Assembly: GCF_026342355.1 (NCBI RefSeq) | Contig: NZ_JAPEMV010000006.1 | Location: forward strand, 480,482-544,481 | Source of the DNA: Streptomyces sp. NBC_00249 | GTDB taxonomy: Bacteria > Actinomycetota > Actinomycetes > Streptomycetales > Streptomycetaceae | DNA: 64,000 nt | Direction: 5' to 3' | In this document: positions 41,300 to 49,247 of the stretch, one piece after another | Layout of the letters: each line of letters starts with the position of its first letter | How positions within the stretch are numbered: the stretch's first letter is position 1 | The notes under the pieces: generated by a model | Told to the model about the DNA's origin: nothing | Seen by the model: only the letters and a program-made list of their open reading frames with translations | The model's database searches: none | Program-made: the position numbers and the translations under genes

Positions 41300-42256
41300 C
41301 TAGGCCGGGGTCGTCTCCTTGGCAGGCACGGCCGGATCCGCGGCCCCTTGGCGGCCCGGCCGGGAGGACTGCGCGATGAAGGCGCCGCCCAGCACCAGCG
41401 CGCCGCCGGCGATCTGCGGGGCCGAGAGGTGCTCGCCGAGCAGCACCCACGCCAGCACGGTGGCGATGACCGCCTCCAGGCAGGCGACGACGCCCGCCAC
41501 CTGCGGGGAGAGCTTGCGCACCGAGACCACCCCGGTCAGGTACGCGAACACGGTCGCGACCAGCACCACCCAGCCCAGCAGCAGCAGGGCGGGCACCTGG
41601 GTGTCGCCGAGCGCGGCGTCCCGGCCCAGCACCTGCCAGTCCATCTCCCAGGGCCGCGCGATCACGGTCATCACGACGGCGCCGACGATCATGCCGTACG
41701 CGATCACGCCCAGCGGGTCGGGCACGTCGTCCCCGTCGGTGCCCTGGTCCGCGAAGACGAAGTAGAAGGCCTGGCAGCAGGCCGCGGCGAGGCCGAGCAG
41801 CACCCCGAGCAGGTCCAGGCTCAGCCCGGCCCAGATCTCGACCACGCAGGCCAGACCGACGACGGCCACCGCCGCCCCCGCCGCGGCGGCCCGGGTGACG
41901 GGCTTGCGCTGGACGAAGCGGATCCAGCCGAGCAGCAGGGCGGGGCCCAGGTACTCCAGCAGGAGGGCGACCCCGACCGGGATCCGGGACAGGGAGGCGA
42001 AGTAGAAGGCCTGCACGCCCGCGACCGCGACCAGCCCGAAGCCGGCGAGCAGCAAGGGTTTGCGCAGCACCAGACCGCGGTGGCGCCAGGCCAGCGGGGA
42101 CAGCACCAGCGCCGCTCCGGCCACCCTCAGCCACACCACGTGCAGCGGGTCCAGACCCGCCTCTATCAGTGGCTTCGCCGCCACTCCCGAACCACCGAAC
42201 GCACACGCCGAGACGAGGGCGAGGCCCAGTCCGGCGTTCTTCCCTGACGCTTGCAT
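41300..42256 (-). CDS. EamA/DMT family transporter (RhtA-like)
   Basis: 318 residues, ten hydrophobic segments. AFGGSGVAAKPLIEAGLDPLHV and QAFYFASLSRIPVGVALLLEYLGPALL resemble the RhtA/threonine-homoserine exporter branch, but this is an inference from motifs. ATG 42256 comes 6 nt after CATGAT (42263-42268), leaderless; ATG 42316 would start upstream of that promoter. Divergent from the SRPBCC gene. Confidence 0.87.
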   Translation of the reverse strand: MQASGKNAGLGLALVSACAFGGSGVAAKPLIEAGLDPLHVVWLRVAGAALVLSPLAWRHRGLVLRKPLLLAGFGLVAVAGVQAFYFASLSRIPVGVALLLEYLGPALLLGWIRFVQRKPVTRAAAAGAAVAVVGLACVVEIWAGLSLDLLGVLLGLAAACCQAFYFVFADQGTDGDDVPDPLGVIAYGMIVGAVVMTVIARPWEMDWQVLGRDAALGDTQVPALLLLGWVVLVATVFAYLTGVVSVRKLSPQVAGVVACLEAVIATVLAWVLLGEHLSAPQIAGGALVLGGAFIAQSSRPGRQGAADPAVPAKETTPA

Positions 42257-42262
42257 CGGGCC

Positions 42263-42300
42263 ATCATGGCAGGGCCCGTCAGGAGCGTCACAGGGGTGAC
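42263..42300 (-). promoter_or_regulatory. Leaderless EamA promoter with overlapping palindrome
   Basis: GTGACG (42286-42291), 17-bp spacer, CATGAT (42263-42268). The perfect palindrome GTCAC-AGGG-GTGAC (42287-42300) covers the -35 box. Confidence 0.5.
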
Positions 42301-42347
42301 ACCTGTTGAGACGCACCCGAGACCCGGCCGGCCGGGAGTACCGGAAT

Positions 42348-42362
42348 CTGACAGGTCGTCAG
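42348..42362. promoter_or_regulatory. Palindrome CTGAC-N5-GTCAG, site 2
   Basis: Perfect 5+5 inverted repeat with spacer AGGTC, 66 bp before the SRPBCC gene start. Same pattern as at 35493-35507. Confidence 0.5.
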
Positions 42363-42427
42363 TCTTGAATGTTCCGTCCGCCGGGACTACGTTCCGCCGC
42401 ACGTACCCGACGAGAAGGGGTGGACGC

Positions 42428-42856
42428 ATGGCTGAAGTCACCGCGGAATCACGCATCGAGGCGCCCGCCGCGAAGCTCTGGGCCCAGCTGACCGACTGGG
42501 ACGCGTACGGCCAGTGGAGCATGACCCACACCAACTTCCCGAAGGGCGGTCCCGAGACCCTCGCGGTCGGAGCCACCTTCGCCGAGAACATGAAGATGAT
42601 GGGCTTCCCGGCCGAGGTCCTCTGGACGGTGTCGGAGCTCGAGGCCGAGCGCGTCTTCGCCGTCACCGGCAAGGGGCCGATGGGCGTGGCCGTCCTCACC
42701 CGCTACACCCTGGTCCCGGACGGGGCGGCCACGACGGTCCGCATCGACGGGGAGTTCACGGGCGCCGCGGTCTCCCTGATGGCGGGCAAGCTCAAGGACT
42801 CGGCGACCGCCGCGCTGAACGAGTCGCTGCGCAAACTGGCCGGCCTGGTCGCCTGA
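42428..42856 (+). CDS. SRPBCC family protein
   Basis: 142 residues. Helix-grip (START-like) fold: ITAP-type beginning AEVTAESRIEAPAAKLWAQL, WDAYGQWSMTH, and the C-terminal long helix MAGKLKDSATAALNESLRKL. Proteins of this type bind hydrophobic ligands; some are polyketide cyclases. No biosynthetic genes nearby, so a housekeeping or ligand-binding role is more likely. ATG with AAGGGG 7 nt upstream. Confidence 0.85.
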   Translation: MAEVTAESRIEAPAAKLWAQLTDWDAYGQWSMTHTNFPKGGPETLAVGATFAENMKMMGFPAEVLWTVSELEAERVFAVTGKGPMGVAVLTRYTLVPDGAATTVRIDGEFTGAAVSLMAGKLKDSATAALNESLRKLAGLVA

Positions 42857-42910
42857 GGCACCCGGCGCCCACCCCGGCCCCACGTACGCCGGGAGGTCCG
42901 GCGGGCCGGC

Positions 42911-43522
42911 TCAGTGCTCGTCGGCCAGGATCAGGTAGAGCTTCTTGCGGGCGTCGTTGATCACTCCGAGGGCCTTCTCCCGCTGCTCGGGCGAGCCGGT
43001 CTTGAAGACCTGCCCGAAGGCCTCCATCAGGCCGATGCCGGCGGTGCGCACCTCGTGCATCGCCTCGAAGTCGAAGCCGCGTCCGGCGTCCGCCCAGGGG
43101 GCGTCCGGACCGGACTCCGCCTCGGCGCGGCCGGCGTCGGTGAGCGTGAACAGCTTCTTGCCGCCCTCGCTCTCACTGACGATGAGGCCCTCGTCCTCCA
43201 GCAGCTGGAGGGTCGGGTAGACCGAGCCGGGGCTGGGCTTCCAGGCCCCGCCGCTGCGCTCGCCGATCTCCTGGATCATCTCGTAGCCGTGCATCGACCG
43301 GTCCGCGAGCAGCGCCAGGATCGAGGCGCGTACGTCGCCCCGCCGGGCCCGGCCGCGCGGTCCACCGCGCCCGCCGCGTCCGCCGAAGGGGCCACCGAAG
43401 GGCGGTCCGAACGGGCCGAAGGCGGCACGCCGCCCCATGAACTCCTCCCGACGGTCCGGCCCGCAGTGGCCGTGACCCCGTCCGTGGTCCTGCCCGTGGT
43501 CGTGCTGTCCGAATGAACGCAT
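42911..43522 (-). CDS. PadR family transcriptional regulator with His-rich N-terminus
   Basis: 203 residues. Residues 7-20 hold five His and one Cys (HDHGQDHGRGHGHC), then a Gly/Phe/Arg-rich linker, the PadR winged helix (ILALLADRSMHGYEMIQEIG, SPGSVYPTLQLLEDEGLI) and a C-terminal dimerisation helix. The His stretch suggests metal sensing or binding, an inference. ATG 43522 has AAGGAG 7 nt upstream. Several palindromes lie in its promoter. Confidence 0.88.
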   Translation of the reverse strand: MRSFGQHDHGQDHGRGHGHCGPDRREEFMGRRAAFGPFGPPFGGPFGGRGGRGGPRGRARRGDVRASILALLADRSMHGYEMIQEIGERSGGAWKPSPGSVYPTLQLLEDEGLIVSESEGGKKLFTLTDAGRAEAESGPDAPWADAGRGFDFEAMHEVRTAGIGLMEAFGQVFKTGSPEQREKALGVINDARKKLYLILADEH

Positions 43523-43595
43523 CACTGCGCTCCTTCCGTCTTCGTCGTCGCTGTCATGCGCTGTTACGCGCTGTCGTCGTCGTGTCGACTCCTTC

Positions 43596-43624
43596 ACTAT
43601 CACTGATCCATCGCGATGCGTCAA
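43596..43624 (-). promoter_or_regulatory. Promoter of the PadR gene
   Basis: TTGACG (43619-43624), 17-bp spacer, GATAGT (43596-43601) on the minus strand. Confidence 0.6.
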
Positions 43625-43651
43625 CGATATATCGGAAGCTGTCGCCGACAG
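43609..43651. promoter_or_regulatory. Palindrome cluster at the PadR promoter
   Basis: CATCGCGATG (43609-43618, inside the spacer), CGATATATCG (43625-43634, next to the -35 box) and CTGTCG-C-CGACAG (43639-43651) are all perfect. Candidate PadR operators. Confidence 0.55.
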
Positions 43652-43681
43652 TCGACGACCGAGTCAATACAGCGCACGGAC

Positions 43682-43721
43682 AATCCACACCTTCAGGTGG
43701 ATTAGGGATGGGACTCATGAT
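43682..43721 (+). promoter_or_regulatory. Possible promoter and operator of the triple-repeat protein gene
   Basis: AATCCAC-N8-GTGGATT (43682-43703) overlaps a TTCAGG box (43693-43698) that is followed after 17 bp by CATGAT (43716-43721). Confidence 0.4.
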
Positions 43722-43787
43722 CGAAAGCCGTAGGGGCGTGCTGTGCTGGCCCCACCTCAGGACGACACATGACGAAAGGGGACATCC

Positions 43788-44531
43788 ATGCGCCTCAAGG
43801 GACGCGTCCGGACGTGGCTCGCCGCCACGGCGGCCACCGCCGCACTGCTCCTCGTACCCGGCCCGCCGGCCACCGCCGACAGCCCTCGGCCGCTGGCCGG
43901 CAACTACCTCAACCTGCACCAGTGCGTGTACGCGCCCACCCCGGGCGTCGACTACATCACGACGGTGGTGCCCAGCCGCGACGGCCGGTTCATCGCCGGA
44001 ACGAACACCTCCGCCGCACCGGACCAGAACCTGTCCTGCGGGAACGGCGACGGGAACTACACCCCGATCCGTCCCTGGGCCTCTTTCCAGTCGCTCGACC
44101 TGAGCGCCGGCCGCTATCTGAACCTGCACCAGTGCGTGTACTACTCCGAGCTCCAGCACGACCACCTCACCGTGGTGGTCTCGCGCGGGGGCGGTGAGTG
44201 GGGTACCGGGACGAACGTCTCCAACACCGCCGACACCACGGTCGACTGCGGTCCCGGCCGCGGGCTCTACTACCTGGTCCCCCTGCTGTCCTCCGTCAAG
44301 GCACTGGACCTGACCGCCGGCCGGTACCTGAACCTCCAGCAGTGCCAGTACTACTACGGCCCCCTCGCCGACCACTTCACCACGGTGATCACACCCGCCG
44401 GTGACGGCCGCTACTCGACGGGGACGAAGGTCTCCAACACCGCCGACACCACCCCGACCTGCGGTCGCGGCAACGGGAACTTCACCCTCATCCCCCTCCT
44501 GTCCGGCACCAAGGCCCTCTCCCGGACCTGA
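43788..44531 (+). CDS. Secreted protein made of three 70-residue repeats
   Basis: 247 residues. Signal peptide 1-30 (RLKGRVRTW, hydrophobic core, ATADS). The mature protein is three repeats at exact 70-residue spacing starting near 39, 109 and 179; each begins with YLNLHQC or YLNLQQC and carries a second Cys near CGxGxG (46/84, 116/154, 186/225). The pattern SNTADTT also recurs. One disulfide per repeat is likely. No family is recognised. ATG with AAAGGGG 6 nt upstream. Divergent from the PadR regulator. Confidence 0.8.
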   Translation: MRLKGRVRTWLAATAATAALLLVPGPPATADSPRPLAGNYLNLHQCVYAPTPGVDYITTVVPSRDGRFIAGTNTSAAPDQNLSCGNGDGNYTPIRPWASFQSLDLSAGRYLNLHQCVYYSELQHDHLTVVVSRGGGEWGTGTNVSNTADTTVDCGPGRGLYYLVPLLSSVKALDLTAGRYLNLQQCQYYYGPLADHFTTVITPAGDGRYSTGTKVSNTADTTPTCGRGNGNFTLIPLLSGTKALSRT

Positions 44532-44555
44532 CCCGCCCCCTCCCCCTCGACCCCG

Positions 44556-44596
44556 CACGGACCAGGCCAGTCACCCCGGATTGGCCTTTGTCCGTG
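44556..44596. terminator. Hairpin overlapping the PhzF promoter
   Basis: CACGGAC/GTCCGTG (44556-44562 with 44590-44596) and AGGCC/GGCCT (44564-44568 with 44583-44587) form a stem after the triple-repeat gene. The right arm holds most of the PhzF -35 box. Confidence 0.55.
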
Positions 44597-44617
44597 ATCG
44601 GGAGCCCGCCCTACGGT
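44588..44617 (+). promoter_or_regulatory. Leaderless promoter of the PhzF gene
   Basis: TTGTCC (44588-44593), 18-bp spacer, TACGGT (44612-44617), 6 nt, ATG at 44624. Confidence 0.6.
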
Positions 44618-44623
44618 CGGTCC

Positions 44624-45442
44624 ATGCGCATCCGAATCGTCGACGCCTTCACCGACCGCCCCTTCCACGGCAACCCCGCCGGAGTCCTCCTCCTCGACGG
44701 CCCCTTCCCGCCCGACGCCTGGCTCCGCCAGGTCGCCGCCGAGGTCAACCTCTCCGAGACCGCCTTCGCGCACCCCCTGCCGCCCGGCGGCGACGCCGAC
44801 TGGGCCCTGCGCTGGTTCACCCCCACCGCCGAGGTCGACATGTGCGGCCACGCCACCCTCGCCACCGCACACGTCCTCACCGAGCAGGGCCTCGCCACCG
44901 GACGGATCCGCTTCAGTGCGCGCTGCGGCGTCCTCACCACCGAGGCGGCCGAGGACGGCACGATCACCATGGACTTCCCCACGTCCTCACTGACCCCGGT
45001 CGAGCCGGTCCCGGAGGTGGGCCGCGCACTCGGCGCGGAGATCGTCTCGGTCCACGACACCTCCGCCCACATCGGCGACCTGGTGGTGGAACTGGCCGAC
45101 GAGCGGACCGTACGGGAGCTCACCCCCGACCTCGCGGTCCTGCGCGGCTACTCCCGTCGCGGAGTGATCGTCACGGCGCCCGCCGAGGACCCCTCCCGCG
45201 GCTACGACTTCGTCTCCCGCGGCTTCTTCCCCGCCTTCGGCATCGACGAGGACCCGGTCACCGGCAGCGCGCACACCGCCCTCGCCCCGTTCTGGGCGGC
45301 GCGCCTTGGCCGCACCGAGCTGACCGGACTCCAGGGCGGCGCCCGCCGCGGACTGGTCCGGGTGCGGCTCGCCGGCGAGCGTACGTTCCTGACCGGTCGC
45401 GCCGTCACCGTCATCGACGGCGAGCTGCTCACCGCCCCCTGA
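44624..45442 (+). CDS. PhzF family isomerase
   Basis: 272 residues. Two-lobed diaminopimelate-epimerase-like fold: RIVDAFTDRPFHGNPAGVLL, EVNLSETAFAH with the likely catalytic Glu, FTPTAEVDMCGHATLATAHV and EDPVTGSAHTALAPFW. True PhzF isomerises a phenazine precursor, but no other phz genes are near, so it is probably one of the many general PhzF-like isomerases. ATG 44624 follows a leaderless promoter; ATG 44588 would start at the -35 box. Confidence 0.9.
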   Translation: MRIRIVDAFTDRPFHGNPAGVLLLDGPFPPDAWLRQVAAEVNLSETAFAHPLPPGGDADWALRWFTPTAEVDMCGHATLATAHVLTEQGLATGRIRFSARCGVLTTEAAEDGTITMDFPTSSLTPVEPVPEVGRALGAEIVSVHDTSAHIGDLVVELADERTVRELTPDLAVLRGYSRRGVIVTAPAEDPSRGYDFVSRGFFPAFGIDEDPVTGSAHTALAPFWAARLGRTELTGLQGGARRGLVRVRLAGERTFLTGRAVTVIDGELLTAP

Positions 45443-45463
45443 CACCCGCAGGACGGCCGGCGG

Positions 45464-46285
45464 CTACGGGGTGGGCAGCCAGCCCACCTTGCCCGCGAGC
45501 AGCGCGTACCCGCCGAAGGCCACGATGTCGAGCAGCGCGTGCGCGACGACCAGCGGCCCCACCCGGCCCCAGCGCCGGTAGGCGAGGACGAAGACGACGC
45601 CCATCACCACGTTCCCGATGAACCCGCCGATGCCCTGGTAGAGGTGGTACGAGCCGCGCAGCACCGAGCTCGCGACCAGCGCGGCCATCGGCGACCAGCC
45701 CAGCTGGCCGAGCCTGCGCAGCAGGTAGGCCAGCACGATGACCTCCTCCACCACGGAGTTCTGCACGGCGGAGAGGATCAGTACGGGGAACTTCCACCAC
45801 ACGTCGGGCAGCGCCTCCGGCACCACCGTGAGGTTGAATCCGGTGGCCCGGGCCGCGAGGTAGAAGGCCAGCCCGGCGCTGCCGATCCCGGCGGCCACGA
45901 GCGCGCCCCGGCCCAGGTCCCACACCGGCCGGGTGCGGTCGAAGCCCAGCACCCGCAGCCCCGGCGCGCCCTCGCGGGTCAGCAGGTGCGCGACCAGGAG
46001 GACGGGGACCAGCGCGCTCGCGATCCCGAAGAGCTGCCACGCCAGGTCGAGCCAGGGCCGCCCGGGCGCGTACGAGCCGTTGAGCGTGGCGGCCTGGTCC
46101 TTGAGTCCGCCCGGCTTGGTGAGCGAGCCGATGAAGCTGATCAGCGCCGAGACCCCGCTCGCCCCCAGCGAGAGCGCGAGGACGAGCAGCGTCTCGGTGC
46201 GCAGGAGGCCGCGCCGCTCTTCCCCGCGCAGCTCCACGACCACCGGCTCCGGCTCCGTCCGCACGTCCGACTCCCGTCCGCCCAT
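45464..46285 (-). CDS. CPBP family intramembrane metalloprotease
   Basis: 273 residues, about eight hydrophobic segments. CPBP/Abi motifs: NSVVEEVIVLAYLLRRLGQL (paired Glu), GSYHLYQGIGGFIGNVVMG (His) and GPLVVAHALLDIVAF (His). The Arg that usually follows the Glu pair in EExxxR is absent; this EEV-type variant is seen in actinobacteria. May cleave membrane proteins or protect against bacteriocins; target unknown. Confidence 0.85.
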   Translation of the reverse strand: MGGRESDVRTEPEPVVVELRGEERRGLLRTETLLVLALSLGASGVSALISFIGSLTKPGGLKDQAATLNGSYAPGRPWLDLAWQLFGIASALVPVLLVAHLLTREGAPGLRVLGFDRTRPVWDLGRGALVAAGIGSAGLAFYLAARATGFNLTVVPEALPDVWWKFPVLILSAVQNSVVEEVIVLAYLLRRLGQLGWSPMAALVASSVLRGSYHLYQGIGGFIGNVVMGVVFVLAYRRWGRVGPLVVAHALLDIVAFGGYALLAGKVGWLPTP

Positions 46286-46363
46286 CCCGCTGTGACCACC
46301 CCATACTGCCTCCTCGGCGGCCGGGGCGGATCGGCGGGACGGGCGGGCGGGGCCCGGGGGCGG

Positions 46364-47899
46364 TCAGCGGCGGGCCGCTGCCGGAGCCTTCACCTCCTCT
46401 TCCTCGATGCCCACGGGCCAGGTGTGCACCGGGTCCCCCTTGTGCATCAGCTCGCTGTAGCGCCGGGTGGTCGCGGCCAGCGCGGCGTCCCGTTCGAGCC
46501 CGCCCGCGAGTGCCCGGTGGTAGGTGTCCACCTGCCAGGTCGCCCCGTTCACCCGGCGCCGGCACCGCTCCTCGATGATCCCGAGGTAGAGGTCCCGGTC
46601 GGCGGGTTCGATGCCCCAGGCGTCGAGTCCGGCCGCGGCCATCGGCAGCAGCTCGTCCAGCACCAGCCGCACCGCCGGTACGCTGACCAGCCCCCCGGCC
46701 CGGCCGCGGCGCGGCCAGTGCAGCCGCGCGTCGATCCCGTACCGGCAGGCCGCGTCGAAGTTGGCCTCCGCCTCCGCGAACGGCATCCGGGTCCACACCG
46801 GGCGCTGCTCGTCCGCGAGGGTGCGTACGAGCCCGTAGTAGAAGGCCGCGTTGGCGACGACGTCGGCGACGGTCGGCCCGGCCGGCAGCACCCGGTTCTC
46901 CACCCGCAGGTGCGGCACCCCGTCGGCCACCCCGTAGACCGGCCGGTTCCAGCGGTACACCGTGCCGTTGTGCAGCACCAGTTCCTGCAGGCTCGGCACC
47001 CCGCCCTCGGCCAGGACCCGCAGCGGCTCCTCCTCGTCACAGATGGGCAGCAGCGAGGGGAACCAGCGGACGTTCTCGGCGAAGAGCTCGTACGCCGAGT
47101 CCACCCACCGCTCCCCGAACCAGGTGCGCGGCCGCACTCCCTGCGCCTTGAGCTCGGGCGGGCGCGTGTCGGTGGCTTGCGTGAACAGCGGCGGCCGCGA
47201 TTCTCGCCACAGCTCCCGCCCGAACAGGAACGGCGAGTTGGCGCCCACGGCTATCTGTACGGCCGTCACCGCCTGCGCCGCGTTCCACACGTCGGCGAAC
47301 CGCGCCGGGGTGACCTGCAGGTGCAGCTGTACGGAGGTGCAGGCGGCCTCGGGCACGATCGAGCCGGTGCTCCAGGTCAGCCGCTCGACCCCGTCGATGT
47401 CGAGGGTGAAGTCCTCTCCGCGCATCATCAGGATCTGCTCGTTCAGCAGGGAGTAGCGGTCCACCTCGGAGAGGTTGGCCGGGGCCAGGTCGGAGCGGGA
47501 GAGCGTCGGCAGGATCCCGATCATCACCACGCCCGCGTCGATCGCCGCGGCCTGCCGGTGGGCGTAGTGCAGCCCCGCGCTCAGTTCCTCCGCGAGCTGG
47601 TCGAATACCCTGCCGTCGAGCCGGTGCGGCAGGACGTTCACCTCCAGGTTGAACATTCCGAGTTCGGTCTGGAAATCGGGGCTCGCAATCCGCTCCAGTA
47701 CCTGTGCATTCACCATTCGCGGCAAACCGTCGGAACCGGCGAGATTCAACTCGATCTCCAGCCCCATCATGTTCTTGGGGCGATCGAACCTCTTCTCGGC
47801 CAGAAGCCGCTCCAGCCCCTCCAGGCACTCGTGAAGCTTCCTCCGATACCGATGCCGATCGGACAGGTCGAATCCGCCCGCCACGACCTTCTCCCCCAT
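46364..47899 (-). CDS. GCS2-type glutamate-cysteine ligase family protein
   Basis: 511 residues. GCS2 features: MMGLEIELNLAG near the N-terminus, ELGMFNLEVNVLPH, TSVQLHLQV and PHLRVENRVLPAGPT, all from the glutamine-synthetase-like ATP-grasp core. Family members join glutamate to cysteine or another amine. Streptomyces make mycothiol, not glutathione, so ergothioneine or another gamma-glutamyl product is a reasonable alternative. ATG with GGAGG 9 nt upstream. Confidence 0.85.
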   Translation of the reverse strand: MGEKVVAGGFDLSDRHRYRRKLHECLEGLERLLAEKRFDRPKNMMGLEIELNLAGSDGLPRMVNAQVLERIASPDFQTELGMFNLEVNVLPHRLDGRVFDQLAEELSAGLHYAHRQAAAIDAGVVMIGILPTLSRSDLAPANLSEVDRYSLLNEQILMMRGEDFTLDIDGVERLTWSTGSIVPEAACTSVQLHLQVTPARFADVWNAAQAVTAVQIAVGANSPFLFGRELWRESRPPLFTQATDTRPPELKAQGVRPRTWFGERWVDSAYELFAENVRWFPSLLPICDEEEPLRVLAEGGVPSLQELVLHNGTVYRWNRPVYGVADGVPHLRVENRVLPAGPTVADVVANAAFYYGLVRTLADEQRPVWTRMPFAEAEANFDAACRYGIDARLHWPRRGRAGGLVSVPAVRLVLDELLPMAAAGLDAWGIEPADRDLYLGIIEERCRRRVNGATWQVDTYHRALAGGLERDAALAATTRRYSELMHKGDPVHTWPVGIEEEEVKAPAAARR

Positions 47900-48395
47900 C
47901 GAAGCGTCCCTCCTCGAGTGGGCCTGGCCCGGTGCACCCGGGCGCGCGTTACGGTCGATGATGCCCAGGGCGCGTGATCATTAACGCCGGGCCGCCGGGT
48001 CCGGCCGGGGAGCGCGCGCCGGTATGGCCGGATGGGCGCTCCGGCACATTCACCTGGCATGCCGGATTACGCAAATCCAGCGTCGACTTTGCCGATTCCG
48101 GATTACCGACGCTTTCCAGCCGAGCCCCAGTCCGGTAACCTCCGAGGTCAGCGCGGCTTGTTCGCGTGCAACCGGCATGAATACCACGACAGCGGGTCCG
48201 GTAAGCGCCTTGTCGGCAATGGGCGGGACAGCTAGCCGAAACACTGTGTGAACACATGTCGTATAAACTCCGCAAACGAGGCAGAGAGTTGGCGCGCGGC
48301 CATTGCCCCACAGCCCACCTCTGACCCCAGAATGCGACAGCGCCGTCCGCACCTTCCCCCGTACCACAGGTCTCCCAAGTGAGAGGCGACCCACC
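47900..48395. other. 496-bp intergenic region with repeated motifs
   Basis: No convincing gene. It holds two pairs of 9-bp direct repeats, CCGGATTAC (48062-48070 and 48098-48106) and GTCCGGTAA (48130-48138 and 48196-48204), an AGCGTCG/CGACGCT inverted pair (48079-48085, 48107-48113), and TGTGT-GA-ACACA (48245-48256) followed by TATAAA (48262-48267). It is less GC-rich than its surroundings. Confidence 0.5.
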
Positions 48396-49016
48396 ATGCC
48401 GCTGCATGTCCTTCCGGCCCCCGCGCCCGCCCTGCGCAGCGTCCTCGCGGCACTCGGTTCTCCCACCGCCGTCCACGAGGCGCACACCCCGACCCTGCGC
48501 GCGGTCCAGGGTCCGGTCACCGCCGAACTCCCGCTCCCGGTCCACGTGCTCGACCGGCTGAACAGGTCGGCCGTCGGGGCCGGTGCCAGGCCGCCGCGCA
48601 CCCGGCTCACCGGCTGGCGCTTCCTGATCCGCAGCGGCGACCGCTTCGTCGCCGCGGCCGACACCCGTCTGACCCCGGACGGCTGGGCCTTCTCCCATTT
48701 CTTCGAGGGCCCCTACGTCGCCGCCACCGAACGCGCCCTGCGCCAGGCGGAGTCGCTCGGCAAGAGCTACCAGCCGCGGCTGCTGTCCGTACCCGAGCTG
48801 TACATGCTGACCCTGTGGCTGCACGGGGCGGTCGGCGCCGACGCCTCCTCCGGCCTGCCCGCCGCCGCCGATCTGCTCGTACCCCTGGCACCGGCCCCGC
48901 CCGGGATCGCCGCGTTCCGACCGCACCCGGTCTCGGAACTGCTGCCCGTACTGACCCACCGGCTGACCCCGCCGGCCCCTCCGGTCCCGCCGCCGGTGGC
49001 GGCCCCGGCGGCCTGA
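48396..49016 (+). CDS. Conserved hypothetical protein
   Basis: 206 residues, family not recognised. Features: start MPLHVLPAPAPALRSVLAAL, a core with LTGWRFLIRSGDRFVAAADT and HFFEGPYVAATERALRQAES, and a Pro-rich end (PPAPPVPPPVAAPAA). Looks cytosolic, alpha/beta. ATG 48396 with GAGAGG 9 nt upstream; an ATG at 48303 would add residues with no conserved look. Confidence 0.7.
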   Translation: MPLHVLPAPAPALRSVLAALGSPTAVHEAHTPTLRAVQGPVTAELPLPVHVLDRLNRSAVGAGARPPRTRLTGWRFLIRSGDRFVAAADTRLTPDGWAFSHFFEGPYVAATERALRQAESLGKSYQPRLLSVPELYMLTLWLHGAVGADASSGLPAAADLLVPLAPAPPGIAAFRPHPVSELLPVLTHRLTPPAPPVPPPVAAPAA

Positions 49017-49131
49017 TCCCGCGGCCCGGCGTGATGCGCGTGACCCGGGTGACCCATTCGGCCTAGTCCTCTCGGGCCACCCGCGAACCATCCGAAATGA
49101 CAGGGGAGTTGGCCTGAACCGCCCGCACGAG

Positions 49132-49144
49132 TGATGCGTCATCA
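49132..49144. promoter_or_regulatory. Palindrome upstream of the DUF5999 gene
   Basis: TGATG-CGT-CATCA is a perfect 5+5 inverted repeat 104 bp before the DUF5999 start. It may be an operator. Confidence 0.3.
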
Positions 49145-49211
49145 ATCCATGAGGACAGCTGCCGGGAAATACCTGCGAAGCAGCCGTCATGGGGGAAGAC
49201 TGAGGACATCC

Positions 49212-49233
49212 TCCCCGCAGGTGCGGGGACGAC
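49212..49233 (-). repeat. Lone CRISPR-repeat-like palindrome
   Basis: On the minus strand the 22 bases resemble type I-E repeats of actinobacteria as I remember them (start GTCGTCCCCGC, hairpin CCCCGCA-CC-TGCGGGG, ending GGGGA). Only one copy is present and there are no cas genes, so it is not an array. On the plus strand the same palindrome is a leader hairpin of the DUF5999 gene. Confidence 0.4.
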
Positions 49234-49247
49234 ACAGGGGGACGGCC

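Noticed and set aside
44624..45442. Phenazine biosynthesis cluster
   Set aside because: Only a PhzF-family isomerase is present, with no other phz genes; such isomerases are common alone.
48050..48664. Minus-strand ORF in the 496-bp gap and over the next gene
   Set aside because: Ser/Arg/Thr-rich translation without motifs; the plus-strand gene at 48396 has a ribosome site and a plausible protein.
49212..49233. CRISPR array
   Set aside because: Only one repeat-like unit; no second copy about 60 bases away on either side and no cas genes.
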